Source: WTGA01 sp965214055 (lineage in GTDB: Bacteria; Pseudomonadota; Gammaproteobacteria; Arenicellales; Poriferihabitantaceae). Taken from it: a stretch of 64,000 nt of DNA. Positions 16,209-25,613 of the stretch are shown here, one piece after another; the first letter of the stretch is position 1; each line of letters begins with the position of its first letter. The stretch lies in contig OZ243931.1 of the NCBI GenBank assembly GCA_965214055.1, positions 2,418,001 to 2,482,000 on the forward strand. The letters run 5' to 3'. The position numbers and the translations under genes are program-made. Under the pieces are notes generated by a model. The model worked only from the letters and a program-made list of their open reading frames with translations. It searched no databases and was not told the DNA's origin.

Positions 16209-18650
16209 ATGAATGAAAAGCGTTTGCCATCCCAATCAAGGGTGGTCATTGTCGGTGGTGGCGTGATGGGGGCCGGGTTGGCCTATCACCTGGCTGAAGA
16301 AGGCTGGACGGATGTACTGTTGATTGAAAAAGGGGAACTGACATCGGGGTCAACCTGGCATGCTGCCGGGCAGTGTCCGAGCTTTATCGCCGATTACAAC
16401 ATGGCAAAAATCCATGATCATGGGGTCAAACTGTATCCCAGGCTGGAGGAACTGACGGGCCAGTATGTCAGCTGGCATGGCTGTGGAGGAATCCGGTTTG
16501 CCTATAAAACAGCAGAAGTGGAGTGGTTTCACCGGGTTGCCGGTGTGGGAAAACTCATTGGATTTGAGTGCGACATCATTGATCCGGCGAAAATAAAGGA
16601 ACTGATTCCGTATGCCAATATCGAGGGAGTCCTGGCCGGTGCCTGGACCCATACCGATGGACATGTGGACCCCGCCGGTGTGTGCAATGCCATGGCCAAG
16701 GGGGCGCGGCAAAAAGGGGTCAATATTGTTACGCACAACCGGGTGACGGATATCCGGCAGCGAAAATCCGGAGAATGGGAGGTTTTTACAGAGCGCGGTA
16801 GCGTGGTTGCCGAACATGTGGTGAATGCGGCGGGATGCTATGCCCGGCAGGTCAGCCAGATGGTGGGCACAGATCTTCCCTTGATCAATATGAAGCACAC
16901 CTACCTGGTGACCGATACCGTCCCTGAATTCCTGGATCGTGATACCGAAATGCCCGTGATTCGCGATCCCTACCCGTCCTCGTATTACCGCCAGGAGCAA
17001 AAATCAGGTTTGATCGGAATCTATGAAATGGAAAACTCCCAGGAGTGCTGGACCCATCGTGGTGGCTGGCCACAATGGGATTCCGAAAATGAACTGTTTG
17101 ACCCGGATTTCGAGAATATCATGCCCTATATCGAGCGCGTCATGGAGCGCATCCCGATGTGGCGGGAGCTTGGAATCAAGCGGACGGTTTGCGGGGCCAT
17201 TCCACATACCCCGGACAGCAACCCATTTCTGGGTCCAGCGGCGGGGTTGCGCAATTTCTGGCATTGCAATGGGGCATCTATTGGAATCGCAGCGGGGGCG
17301 GGTGCTGGAAAATACCTTGCCCAGTGGATGATTTACGGTGACGCCGAGATCAACATGCTGGGGGTGGACCCCCGGCGGTTTGGAGATTTTGCTCCGGGAG
17401 GGTATACCAAGGCCAAATCCCATGAAGATTATGAGCACATGTACAAATTGCACCTGCCGGGAGAGGAGCGGCCAGCGGGACGGAAAGCCCGAACGACTCC
17501 ATTGTATGATGTGCTGAAAGACAAGGGAGCGGTCTTTACCGAAGTCAATGGCTGGGAAAGGCCGAAATGGTTTTCCCTGGATGGCCGGGAGGAAGAGGTG
17601 GGGTTTCGCCATAACAACACGTTTGAGGTGGTGGCGGAAGAATGCCGTGCCGTCCGGGAGCGGGTGGGGGTGCAGGAGTTGTCTACCTTTGCCAAATACG
17701 ATGTGACCGGCCGGGATGCGGAACGATACCTGAACCGGATCAGCGCAAACAGGATGCCCACCCGGGAAGGGGGGATTACCCTGACCCATTACCTGGCCCC
17801 AACCGGCAGGTTGAATGGCGAATCAACCATTACCCGGCTCAAGGAAGGACATTATTACGTGTTGTCCGGGGCCACCAGTGAAGAGCGGGATTTGTCGGTT
17901 CTGACCCAGGGGATAGGAGAAAACGAAGATGTTTCGGTCAGCACGCTGACGGATGACCGGGGGGTTCTTGTGGTCGCCGGTCCGAAGTCAAGGGACACCT
18001 TGGCCGGACTGACCAATGAGGATTTGGGCAATGAGTCCTTCAAGTGGCTGACCGGGAAGGAAATCATGGTTGCGGAAGTGCCGGTGCGTGCACTGCGCGT
18101 CAACTATGTGGGTGAATTGGGGTGGGAACTGCACTGTCGCAAGAAGGACCTGGTGAGGGTTTACGAAGCGGTGTGGGAAGCGGGACAGGAATATGGGATT
18201 GCTGATTTTGGCACCTACGCCATGAATTCATTGCGAATGGAAAAGGCATACAAGGGGTGGGGAGCGGAATTGACCAATGAAATTTCCATGGTCGAAGCGG
18301 ATATCATGCGGTTTTTCCGGGAAGACAAAGCGGATTTTACCGGCAAGTCCGCAACCCTTGGGGTGGACCGGGATCAGGTGCCCCTTCAACTGGTCTATTT
18401 TGAAGTCGAAGCGGGGGACAATGATGTGGTGGGTGGTGAAGCCGTGCTGGATGGGGATGAAACCATCGGTGTGACGACCTCGGGCGGATATGGACATGTC
18501 ACCGGGAAAAGCCTTGGTTTTGCGTATGTACCACCTGGATACGCGGACCCCGGGTGCGTTTTTGAAGTGGAACTCATTGGAGAAAGCCGGAAAGCCACCG
18601 TTCTCAAGGAACCGGTCTGGGACCCGAAAAACAAGAGAATACGGGGCTGA
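16209..18650 (+). CDS. FAD-dependent dehydrogenase with GcvT domain (dimethylglycine/sarcosine dehydrogenase-like)
   Basis: 813 residues. The N-terminal DAO-type domain has the dinucleotide motif VVIVGGGVMGAGLAYHL and STWHAAG, where His51 corresponds to the residue that covalently holds FAD in dimethylglycine oxidase. A FAO_M-type linker lies near 375-430. The C-terminal half is a folate-binding GcvT module (VGVQELSTFAKYDVTGRDAE, LNYVGELGWELH-like block at about 630, then the GcvT C-terminal barrel). Such enzymes oxidatively demethylate N-methyl amines and pass the one-carbon unit to tetrahydrofolate. It follows the MttB-like gene closely, forming a two-gene operon. Confidence 0.9.
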   Translation: MNEKRLPSQSRVVIVGGGVMGAGLAYHLAEEGWTDVLLIEKGELTSGSTWHAAGQCPSFIADYNMAKIHDHGVKLYPRLEELTGQYVSWHGCGGIRFAYKTAEVEWFHRVAGVGKLIGFECDIIDPAKIKELIPYANIEGVLAGAWTHTDGHVDPAGVCNAMAKGARQKGVNIVTHNRVTDIRQRKSGEWEVFTERGSVVAEHVVNAAGCYARQVSQMVGTDLPLINMKHTYLVTDTVPEFLDRDTEMPVIRDPYPSSYYRQEQKSGLIGIYEMENSQECWTHRGGWPQWDSENELFDPDFENIMPYIERVMERIPMWRELGIKRTVCGAIPHTPDSNPFLGPAAGLRNFWHCNGASIGIAAGAGAGKYLAQWMIYGDAEINMLGVDPRRFGDFAPGGYTKAKSHEDYEHMYKLHLPGEERPAGRKARTTPLYDVLKDKGAVFTEVNGWERPKWFSLDGREEEVGFRHNNTFEVVAEECRAVRERVGVQELSTFAKYDVTGRDAERYLNRISANRMPTREGGITLTHYLAPTGRLNGESTITRLKEGHYYVLSGATSEERDLSVLTQGIGENEDVSVSTLTDDRGVLVVAGPKSRDTLAGLTNEDLGNESFKWLTGKEIMVAEVPVRALRVNYVGELGWELHCRKKDLVRVYEAVWEAGQEYGIADFGTYAMNSLRMEKAYKGWGAELTNEISMVEADIMRFFREDKADFTGKSATLGVDRDQVPLQLVYFEVEAGDNDVVGGEAVLDGDETIGVTTSGGYGHVTGKSLGFAYVPPGYADPGCVFEVELIGESRKATVLKEPVWDPKNKRIRG

Positions 18651-18725
18651 TACCGGAAGCGGGAAGGAAGGGGCCGGACAGATCATTTGCTCCTAACAGA
18701 TTAATGACAATCGATAATTTAAGAC

Positions 18726-19020
18726 ATGAATCCGCAGATATCGATTCCGAAAACCGAAGTTTCTGCCTTTTGCCGAGCGCACGGGATCACTCGGCTCGCT
18801 GTTTTTGGCTCAGCGTTGCGAGAGGATTTCGGGCCGGAGAGCGACATCGATATGCTGGTCGAGTTTGGTCCGGGGCGTACTTGGGGATAGCGGGTATGGA
18901 GATCGAGCTGTCGGCTTTGTTGGCGGCCGCAAGGTGGATCTTCGAACCCTGGAAGACTTGAGTCGTTATTTTCGACAGGAGGTTTTCGATACCGCCGAGG
19001 TGCAGTATGCAAAGGGATGA
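18726..19020 (+). pseudogene. MntA-type nucleotidyltransferase antitoxin, twice frameshifted
   Basis: The first 54 codons encode an MNT-type nucleotidyltransferase N-terminus with the diagnostic VFGSALREDFGPESDIDML. The frame then stops at 18888-18890. Continuation is visible in a second frame (MEIELSALL) and then in a third (GRKVDLRTLEDLSRYF to VQYAKG, stop 19018-19020). All pieces are in the order expected for MntA. It overlaps the start of the HepT remnant (ATG at 19007), the normal operon arrangement. Confidence 0.8.
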
Positions 19021-19370
19021 CGAGTCCAACTGCAGCACATGCTGGATGCTGCGCGCGAAGCGTTGTCCTTCGCGCACGGGCGGACGCGCAACGACCTGAA
19101 ATATGATCGTCAACTGGTCCTTGCGCTGGTCAAGGATATTGAAATTATCGGTGAGGTTGCGACCCATGTTACCGAACGTTCGCGACTGTCTATGCCGGAG
19201 ATTCCTTGGGGCGGATCGTCGAAATGCGTAATTGGCTGGTACATGCATACTTCGACATCAACCTCGATATCGTCTGGAAGACCGTACAGGAGGATTTGCT
19301 GGAATTAATCGTGTTGCTCGAAATGACTATCTCATCCGACTCCGTCTCGTCTTCAGAGGTGGAACCGTAA
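19007..19370 (+). pseudogene. HepT-type HEPN ribonuclease toxin, twice frameshifted
   Basis: Begins MQRDDES, then changes frame to LQHMLDAAREALSFAHGRTR and EIIGEVATHVTE, and changes again at about 19215 to IVEMRNWLVHAYFDINLDIV. The HEPN catalytic motif RNxxxH is present as RNWLVH but in a different frame from the preceding helix. The stop is at 19368-19370. Together with the MntA remnant this is a dead HepT/MntA toxin-antitoxin module. Confidence 0.8.
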
Positions 19371-19522
19371 CGTGTTCGATCATCGATTATGCCCAGCCTG
19401 TGGTGATGATCTTGAGGCTTTGCGTGGTGAAGTGGATACCGTGCCTGCCATTCGGTGTCAGACAGAATCCTGTTTTTTTGGTCAGTCGATCGAGCGAAGT
19501 AGATCAGACCACTGTCTGAACA

Positions 19523-20821
19523 TCATTTCCCGGGAATCAGGCCCCGTGGGAAGAATCTCAGGACAAGAAGAAGGATGACTCCCATGACCACCAGTCGCAT
19601 GTGTGCGGCGGAGTTCACCAGATGAACACGCAGGGTGCTGTCTTCGGGCAGGTCGGCTGTTATCGTATCCATCAACCATCGGCCCATAGGTTCGACTTCG
19701 ACCCACAGAAACCAGATCACGAACCCCCCGAGAATAGAGCCCCAATTGTTCCCTGAACCGCCGACGATGACCATGACCCAGATCAGGAAGGTGAAACGAA
19801 GGGGCTGGTAAGACCCCGGGGTGAGCTGGCCATCCAGGGTGGTGAGCATTGCGCCTGCGATTCCACAGACAGCGGAACCCAGAATAAATACCTGAAGGTG
19901 CCGGGCGGTCACGTTCTTGCCCATCGCCCCTGCTGCGGTTTCGTTGTCGCGAATGGCCCGCATCATTCTGCCCCAGGGAGAGGCCAGTGCTTTCTGGGAC
20001 AGCCACAAAATGGCGATCAGTACAATCGCAAACAGGATCGAATAGGACAGCTTGACGTAAATCGAGGACAGTTCCACCGGGTCCATGCCGAGGCGTGGGG
20101 CCCATGCGAGAAAGGTATCCATCTTCTGGAGATCAACCTCGTAAGCAACCGGACGGGGCAGGCCGACCACGTTTTTGACGCCCCGGGTCAGCCAGTCTTC
20201 ATTCTTGATGACGATAATGATGATCTCGGAGATGCCAAACGTGGCGATGGCAAGATAATCTGAACGAAGTCCAAGAGCCGTCTTGCCGACGATCCAGGCC
20301 GCCCCGGCGGCCAGTAACCCGCCCACCGGCCAGGCCAGAAGAATCGGAAGCCCCAGCCCGCCGAGGTATCCGGTTGCAGCGGGGTTGACGTTTTCGATGG
20401 CGGCTACCGCCGGGTCGAACAGAAATCGGAACAGGAAAAGCCCCGTTCCTGCCACGCCAATCAGCACCGCCCATCGCTTGCGTCCCGGTGGCAGGAATTT
20501 CCAGATAAAAATGGAACCGGCGATGGTTCCGGTTGCCACCAAAAGGGCTGCCACAATGCGTGCTCCCCCCGCTGCCCAGGCTGCGCTGACCGGGGGCATG
20601 CTGACGATCACCGCGGCCACCCCGCCCAGTGCCACAAAGCCCATTGCCCCGAAATTGAACAGGCCGGCATATCCCCACTGGATATTCACCCCCAGGCTCA
20701 TGATCGCGGAGATCAGGCACAGGTTGAGGATGATCAGCGCAACGGTCCAGCTCTGCATCAGGCCAACGAGAACAAGCATTGCGAATACTGCTGCAAAGAG
20801 GGCCATGTTCTTCGGGTTCAT
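19523..20821 (-). CDS. livM: Branched-chain amino-acid type ABC transporter permease
   Basis: 432 residues, integral membrane. After the first helix it has the LivM signature region (SLGVNIQWGYAGLFNFGAMG, GLRSDYLAIATFGISEIIII) and the late block GIAGAMLTTLDGQLTPGSY. The start MNPKNMAL overlaps the stop of livH by four bases; the longer in-frame reading upstream is livH sequence in another frame. It is the last gene of the five-gene importer operon read on the minus strand. Confidence 0.9.
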   Translation of the reverse strand: MNPKNMALFAAVFAMLVLVGLMQSWTVALIILNLCLISAIMSLGVNIQWGYAGLFNFGAMGFVALGGVAAVIVSMPPVSAAWAAGGARIVAALLVATGTIAGSIFIWKFLPPGRKRWAVLIGVAGTGLFLFRFLFDPAVAAIENVNPAATGYLGGLGLPILLAWPVGGLLAAGAAWIVGKTALGLRSDYLAIATFGISEIIIIVIKNEDWLTRGVKNVVGLPRPVAYEVDLQKMDTFLAWAPRLGMDPVELSSIYVKLSYSILFAIVLIAILWLSQKALASPWGRMMRAIRDNETAAGAMGKNVTARHLQVFILGSAVCGIAGAMLTTLDGQLTPGSYQPLRFTFLIWVMVIVGGSGNNWGSILGGFVIWFLWVEVEPMGRWLMDTITADLPEDSTLRVHLVNSAAHMRLVVMGVILLLVLRFFPRGLIPGK

Positions 20822-21831
20822 GAAGACCTTCCCTTGAATATCCCCGTCGGCTTGAACAGGAGAACCAGTACCAGAATGGTGAAGGAGACGGCGAGCTTGT
20901 AATCCGTTGAAAGTAACTGGGCAAGGTGTTCCGGCTGCATGCCCTGCGGCAGAACATAGCCCAGAAATTTCTTGAAGGCATAGGTAATGGATATCTCGGA
21001 AAATGAAATGATGAACCCACCGGCAATGGCCCCGAGCGGGTTTCCGAGTCCGCCGACAATGGCCGCGGCAAAGATCGGCAAAAGAAGCTGGAAATAGGTA
21101 AAGGGCTTGAACCCCTTGTCCAGGCCGTACAGGACCCCGGCCGTTGTGGCCAGTGCGGCCACAATGATCCAGGTAATTGCGACAACGCGTTCGGCGTTGA
21201 TCCCGCACAGTGTGGCCAGGTCTTCGTTGTCGGACAGTGCCCGCATGGATTTCCCGGTGCGCGTGTGTGTCAGGAACCAGAACAGGGAGGTCACGGCAAT
21301 GAGGGTCACAATGACGGTAATCAATTGCGGAACATTAATCGAAAATCCTTCAGAAAGCCCGGTTATCTCCTTGAATTCACGGGCCCGGACAAGAAAGCGG
21401 GCACCATCGGAAAATCGTTGATGTTCCGGTCCGATGACCAGACGAACCAAACCGTTCAGGACAAACATGACCCCGACCGAAGAAATGGTAAAAATGATCG
21501 GGTCGCTCTTGCGGAGCCGGTAAAACCGGTAGACAACCCGGTCGGTTCCAAGCAGAAGGACTGCGGTTGCGGCAATGCCAATGGGAAGGCCAATCAATGC
21601 CGTGGGCAGGCTGCCAAGGGTCATACCGGCCGACTGAAGCCATCGGGTCATAAGGATCGTGATCATGGTACCGAAAGCCATGGTGTCGCCGTGGGCAAAG
21701 TTGGAAAATCTCAAAATGCCGTAAACCATCGTCACCCCGAGTGCGCCCAGGGCGATCTGACTGCCATAGGCGGTTGCGGGAATGATTACAAAGTTGCACA
21801 GAACAATGACTGCATTCAGGAGGTCCGTCAT
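20818..21831 (-). CDS. livH: Branched-chain amino-acid type ABC transporter permease
   Basis: 337 residues, integral membrane, with LivH hallmarks: ALGVTMVYGILRFSNFAHGD near residue 35, the central TGKSMRALSDNEDLATLCGI and the C-terminal GGLGNPLGAIAGGFI. Starts at ATG 21831 preceded by GGGGGGTAG, one base from the livF stop, so translation is coupled. It forms the membrane channel with LivM. Confidence 0.92.
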   Translation of the reverse strand: MTDLLNAVIVLCNFVIIPATAYGSQIALGALGVTMVYGILRFSNFAHGDTMAFGTMITILMTRWLQSAGMTLGSLPTALIGLPIGIAATAVLLLGTDRVVYRFYRLRKSDPIIFTISSVGVMFVLNGLVRLVIGPEHQRFSDGARFLVRAREFKEITGLSEGFSINVPQLITVIVTLIAVTSLFWFLTHTRTGKSMRALSDNEDLATLCGINAERVVAITWIIVAALATTAGVLYGLDKGFKPFTYFQLLLPIFAAAIVGGLGNPLGAIAGGFIISFSEISITYAFKKFLGYVLPQGMQPEHLAQLLSTDYKLAVSFTILVLVLLFKPTGIFKGRSS

Positions 21832-22536
21832 CTACCCCCCGAGGAATGACCGGCGCACATCAGAATCCTTGAGCAGACTGGGCCCTGCACCGGTATGATG
21901 GTTTTTCCCCTGAACAAGGACGTATCCCATGTCGGCAATGGAAAGTGCCTGTCTCGCATTCTGTTCCACCATCAGGATGGAGACCCCGGTGCGGACGACT
22001 TCGGTAATCCGGTACATCAATTCGTCCTTGACGATGGGTGAGACCCCGGCCGTCGGTTCATCCAGCATCAAGACCTTTGGCAGGGTCATCAACCCCCGTC
22101 CAATGGCAACCTGCTGGCGCTGCCCACCGGACAGTTCCCCGGCAGGCTGTCGTCGTTTGTCCTTGAGAGCGGGGAAGAGTTCATAGACTTGTTCCATGGT
22201 TTCCAGGATGTGGTCATGGCGTAAAAAGGCCCCCATTTCCAGGTTTTCCTCCACCGTCATGGAAGGGAACACATTGTTGGTCTGGGGAACGAATGCCATC
22301 CCTCTGGATACCCGGTCCTGGGGAGAAAGGCGGGTGATGTCTTCGCCGCTGATTCGAACCGTCCCCGAGTGCAGTTCCACCATTCCAAAGATTGCCTTCA
22401 TCGCGGTGGACTTTCCGGCCCCGTTCGGCCCCACAATCACTGATATTTTGCCTGTTTCCGCACGGATGGTGCAGGCGTGGAGGATATCAACCCCATCGTA
22501 CCCTCCCGTCATGTTTTCACCAATGAGCAGGCTCAT
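21832..22536 (-). CDS. livF: Branched-chain amino-acid type ABC transporter ATPase
   Basis: 234 residues. Walker A GPNGAGKST, signature LSGGQRQQVAIGRGLM, Walker B VLMLDEPTAG and switch His region MVEQNARQALSIAD identify a LivF ATPase. ATG overlaps the livG stop by four bases. Together with LivG it powers the importer. Confidence 0.93.
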   Translation of the reverse strand: MSLLIGENMTGGYDGVDILHACTIRAETGKISVIVGPNGAGKSTAMKAIFGMVELHSGTVRISGEDITRLSPQDRVSRGMAFVPQTNNVFPSMTVEENLEMGAFLRHDHILETMEQVYELFPALKDKRRQPAGELSGGQRQQVAIGRGLMTLPKVLMLDEPTAGVSPIVKDELMYRITEVVRTGVSILMVEQNARQALSIADMGYVLVQGKNHHTGAGPSLLKDSDVRRSFLGG

Positions 22537-23309
22537 GTTGCAGAATCGGCAGAAAATCCACTTCCAAGATATTTCAGGACAACCTGTTCATTGGCCATGA
22601 CTTCCTGTGCGGACCCCTGCGTCAGCACCTTGCCTTCAGCCATGACGATGACCGGGTCGCACAATTGGGAGATAATCTCCATATTGTGCTCAATCATGCA
22701 GAAGGTATACCCCTGTTCCCGGTTGAGCCGGACAATGGAGTTACCAATGGTTTTCATCAGCGTGGGGTTGACTCCCGCGCCTACCTCATCCAGAAATACG
22801 ATTCGGGCATCCACCATCATTGTCCGGCCAAGTTCCAGGAGTTTCTTCTGGCCACCGGACAGGTTTCCGGCCCGCTCGTCGGCCAGATGGCGGATGGTGA
22901 GGAATTCCATGACTTCTTCCGCACGTTCCGCCAGCACACGCTCTTCCCGGGCCACCCGGGTGGGGCGAAACCAGGCCGATACCAGTTTTTCCCCGGACTG
23001 TCCACCGGGAACCACCATCAGGTTCTCGCGCACGGTCATGGACGCAAATTCATGGGCAATCTGGAAGGTGCGAAGCAGTCCTCGCTGGAAAAGTTCGTAA
23101 GGAGGCAGGCCGGTGATGTTCTCGCCATTCATGAAAACATGGCCTGAGGTCGGAGGATACAACCCTGCAATGATGTTGAAGAGGGTCGTTTTCCCGGCTC
23201 CATTGGGACCGATCAGTCCGGTGATCGAGTTCGGAGCGATGTGCAAAGAAGCGCCATCCACGGCGCGCACTCCCCCGAAATTCTTGCAAATCCTGGAGAC
23301 GGTGATCAA
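22533..23309 (-). CDS. livG: Branched-chain amino-acid type ABC transporter ATPase
   Basis: 258 residues. Walker A GPNGAGKTT, the LivG-specific GLLRTFQIAHEF after the first helix, signature LSGGQKKLLELGRTM, Walker B VFLDEVGAGVN (DEP changed to DEV, common in this subfamily) and the switch His in CMIEHNMEIISQLCD. The start is TTG at 23309; no in-frame ATG precedes the conserved N-terminus. It follows the binding-protein gene by 73 bp. Confidence 0.9.
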   Translation of the reverse strand: MITVSRICKNFGGVRAVDGASLHIAPNSITGLIGPNGAGKTTLFNIIAGLYPPTSGHVFMNGENITGLPPYELFQRGLLRTFQIAHEFASMTVRENLMVVPGGQSGEKLVSAWFRPTRVAREERVLAERAEEVMEFLTIRHLADERAGNLSGGQKKLLELGRTMMVDARIVFLDEVGAGVNPTLMKTIGNSIVRLNREQGYTFCMIEHNMEIISQLCDPVIVMAEGKVLTQGSAQEVMANEQVVLKYLGSGFSADSAT

Positions 23310-23382
23310 GCTCCAATCACCCCGTCAACCGGCAGCCTGCACAGGGCCCAGGCTGCCGTTTCACCACAACGATATGTGCAGG

Positions 23383-24573
23383 TCAGCGGTACCGCACGGT
23401 TGTGATTGCACCGTCTTTCACTTCAATTTCGCGGTAGTTGCCTGCGGATTCTCCGGGGCCGATGAGTTCAACCGCCGAGGCACCCTCGTAGTCCACCTCT
23501 CCACCGTCCTGCAGTATCTGCAGCGCCTTTGCCAGCTCACCGGGATAGATTTTTTCACCGGGCGCGTTGGCAACTTCCATGACCGTTTTTTGGTAGGCCG
23601 CGGAGTCGGACGAGCCGGCGGCCTGCATCGCCAGGATAATGAGAGCGGCGGCATCGTAGGATTCCGCGACAAACGCGTTGCTGCCATTGAAGTCGTTCTC
23701 TTCTCCCAGTTTCACGATCATGGCGGAGCCGGGCCCTTCCGCAGCAGGATGCTGTCCGAAGGAACCATCCAGATCGGGACCCACCGTTTCCACCAGTGCT
23801 TCGCCGATCATCCCGTCAGGAAGAACGAAAGTACTGAAAGCATCCGCATCCAGTGACCCCTGGATAATACCCAGACCCCCCTGGTCCAGATAACCGGCAA
23901 CCACCAGTGCTTCGCCGCCCGCAGAGGCCAGTGCACCGATTTCAGAGGCATAGTCCGCTTTGCCGTCTTCATGCGAAGCACTGATGGTCACTTCGCCACC
24001 CGCAGCCCGAAAAGAGGATTCAAAAGCGTCTGCCAGTCCTTTTCCGTAGTCGCTGTTCGTATAGGTCACGGCAACCTGCATGATTCCGCGGTCCATAATC
24101 ACGCCGGTCATGACTTCTCCCTGCCGGGCATCCGAAGGCGCCGTGCGAAAGAAAAGCCCGTCATCCTCCGCGGTGGACAGTCCCGGGCTGGTTGCAGAGG
24201 GAGAAATCATCACAATTCCGTTCGGACGTGCCACCTGTTGCAATATGGCCCCGGTCACACCGGAACAGTCCGCACCGACAATGCCCTGGACCTTGTCCGA
24301 CGTCACCAGGCGTTCCGCGGCGGCGGTTGCGGCGGCGGAATCAATGCAGGTTGAGTCTGCTTTGACGGCGGTAATACGGGAACCATCCAGAAAAAGACCG
24401 GATTCGCTGGCTTCCTGGATCGCAAGTTCGGCTCCGGCACTCATTGGCGGAGTCAGTGACTCGATCGGACCGGTAAACCCCAGAATGATGCCAAGTTGGA
24501 CATTTGCGGCGTTTATATTGGCCGAAATCATCATCAGTGTCAGTCCGGCCACAAAGTGCAGATAATTTTTCAT
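23383..24573 (-). CDS. Periplasmic substrate-binding protein of the Liv-type importer
   Basis: 396 residues. Signal peptide MKNYLHFVAGLTLMMISANINAA. The mature part is a type I periplasmic binding fold: VQLGIILGFTGPIESLTPPM, GIVGADCSGVTGAILQ, VMISPSATSPGLST, VTYTNSDYGKGLADAFESSF and a YDAAALIILAMQAAG helix. These features occur in LivJ-like and amide/urea-binding relatives, so the ligand is not fixed by sequence. First gene of the operon, with a GAGG ribosome-binding site and a promoter candidate at 24602-24631. Confidence 0.88.
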   Translation of the reverse strand: MKNYLHFVAGLTLMMISANINAANVQLGIILGFTGPIESLTPPMSAGAELAIQEASESGLFLDGSRITAVKADSTCIDSAAATAAAERLVTSDKVQGIVGADCSGVTGAILQQVARPNGIVMISPSATSPGLSTAEDDGLFFRTAPSDARQGEVMTGVIMDRGIMQVAVTYTNSDYGKGLADAFESSFRAAGGEVTISASHEDGKADYASEIGALASAGGEALVVAGYLDQGGLGIIQGSLDADAFSTFVLPDGMIGEALVETVGPDLDGSFGQHPAAEGPGSAMIVKLGEENDFNGSNAFVAESYDAAALIILAMQAAGSSDSAAYQKTVMEVANAPGEKIYPGELAKALQILQDGGEVDYEGASAVELIGPGESAGNYREIEVKDGAITTVRYR

Positions 24574-24601
24574 TGGATTAACCTCGGAATCAAGTAGGCC
24601 A

Positions 24602-24631
24602 ATCGTAACAAATCCCCGATTTCATGGTCAA
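24602..24631 (-). promoter_or_regulatory. Sigma70-type promoter candidate for the Liv-type operon
   Basis: On the minus strand TTGACC (24631-24626), an 18-bp spacer and TACGAT (24607-24602), about 30 bases upstream of the ATG at 24573. Confidence 0.5.
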
Positions 24632-24740
24632 ATCCGAGTTTGGGGATGGCGGGTCAATGTGCAGCACAAGTTCCGGTGGCCGTCCATTCTCCCGGACAAT
24701 TGTGGAGTATGATAGGCGATGACTCTTTATTCCGGGAAAC

Positions 24741-25592
24741 GTGAAGACCGATATGTTATCCGAGCCATTCCTGCGCAGGCTGTTGGGGCAGGAAATCGAA
24801 TCCATGGAGGTTCAGGCAGACTCATCAGGAAAACGGATCTATCGCGTCCGCACCCCGGGCAGCCAGTTTTGTGTCAAATTCGGATGCGGGGTGGTGGTTG
24901 ACATGCTCGCCTATGAAGCAACCGGGCTGGCCTGGATCGAAAACACCGGGGCCGTGCGGGTACCCAGACCGATCGCCACAGAGAAAGGGATTTTGGTGAC
25001 GGAGTGGATTGACCGGACCCTGCCCACAATCCGGTCATGGCGAACCCTGGGGGAATCCCTGGCCAGGCTGCATGCGAATGACCATTCCCGGTACGGGTTT
25101 GAAATGGACGGATTCTGTGGAGACAGTGTTCAGTACAACCAGTGGAAGGACGATGGCATCGAATTTTTTGTTTCACAGCGGATGGAACCACAGGTCAAAA
25201 TGGCGAGGGACCGGGGCCTGCTGTCCAGAGACGACCTGTCCGGAATCAACGGCTTGGTTTCCCGGCTTCCGGAACTGATTCCGGATCAACGCCCTGCGTT
25301 GATACACGGTGACCTGTGGTCTGGAAATGTATTGTTCGATTCCTTCGGGCCGGTGGTCATTGATCCCGCCATCCACTATGGCTGGGCGGAAGCGGATTTG
25401 GCAATGACCCACCTGTTTGGCTCGTTTCATCCGGATTTCTATGCCGCTTATTTCAGCCACAGTGGTCACTGTACGGGATTTGAACAGCGAAAGGATGTCT
25501 ACAATTGCTATCACCTGCTCAATCACCTGAACCTGTTTGGAATGGCGTATCATTCCCCGTTGATGACTATTGTCAGACGATTTGCCCACTGA
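24741..25592 (+). CDS. Fructosamine/ketosamine kinase family protein
   Basis: 283 residues with a protein-kinase-like phosphotransferase fold. Hallmarks of the FN3K family are the glycine-poor N-lobe with FCVKFG, ALIHGDLWSGNVLFD (catalytic loop), VVIDPAIHYGWAEADLAMT (metal-binding Asp) and YNCYHLLNHLNLFG near the C-terminus. Family members phosphorylate sugar amines, initiating repair of glycated proteins or metabolism of ketosamines. It is divergent from the Liv operon and precedes an MFS gene by about 20 bp. Confidence 0.88.
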   Translation: MKTDMLSEPFLRRLLGQEIESMEVQADSSGKRIYRVRTPGSQFCVKFGCGVVVDMLAYEATGLAWIENTGAVRVPRPIATEKGILVTEWIDRTLPTIRSWRTLGESLARLHANDHSRYGFEMDGFCGDSVQYNQWKDDGIEFFVSQRMEPQVKMARDRGLLSRDDLSGINGLVSRLPELIPDQRPALIHGDLWSGNVLFDSFGPVVIDPAIHYGWAEADLAMTHLFGSFHPDFYAAYFSHSGHCTGFEQRKDVYNCYHLLNHLNLFGMAYHSPLMTIVRRFAH

Positions 25593-25613
25593 CCCCCTGA
25601 ACCCAGCATCCGG

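Noticed and set aside
19372..19578. Short frame with a CPACGDD zinc-ribbon-like start
   Set aside because: Only one CxxC pair is clear and the second half overlaps the end of livM on the other strand; possibly a remnant but not supportable.
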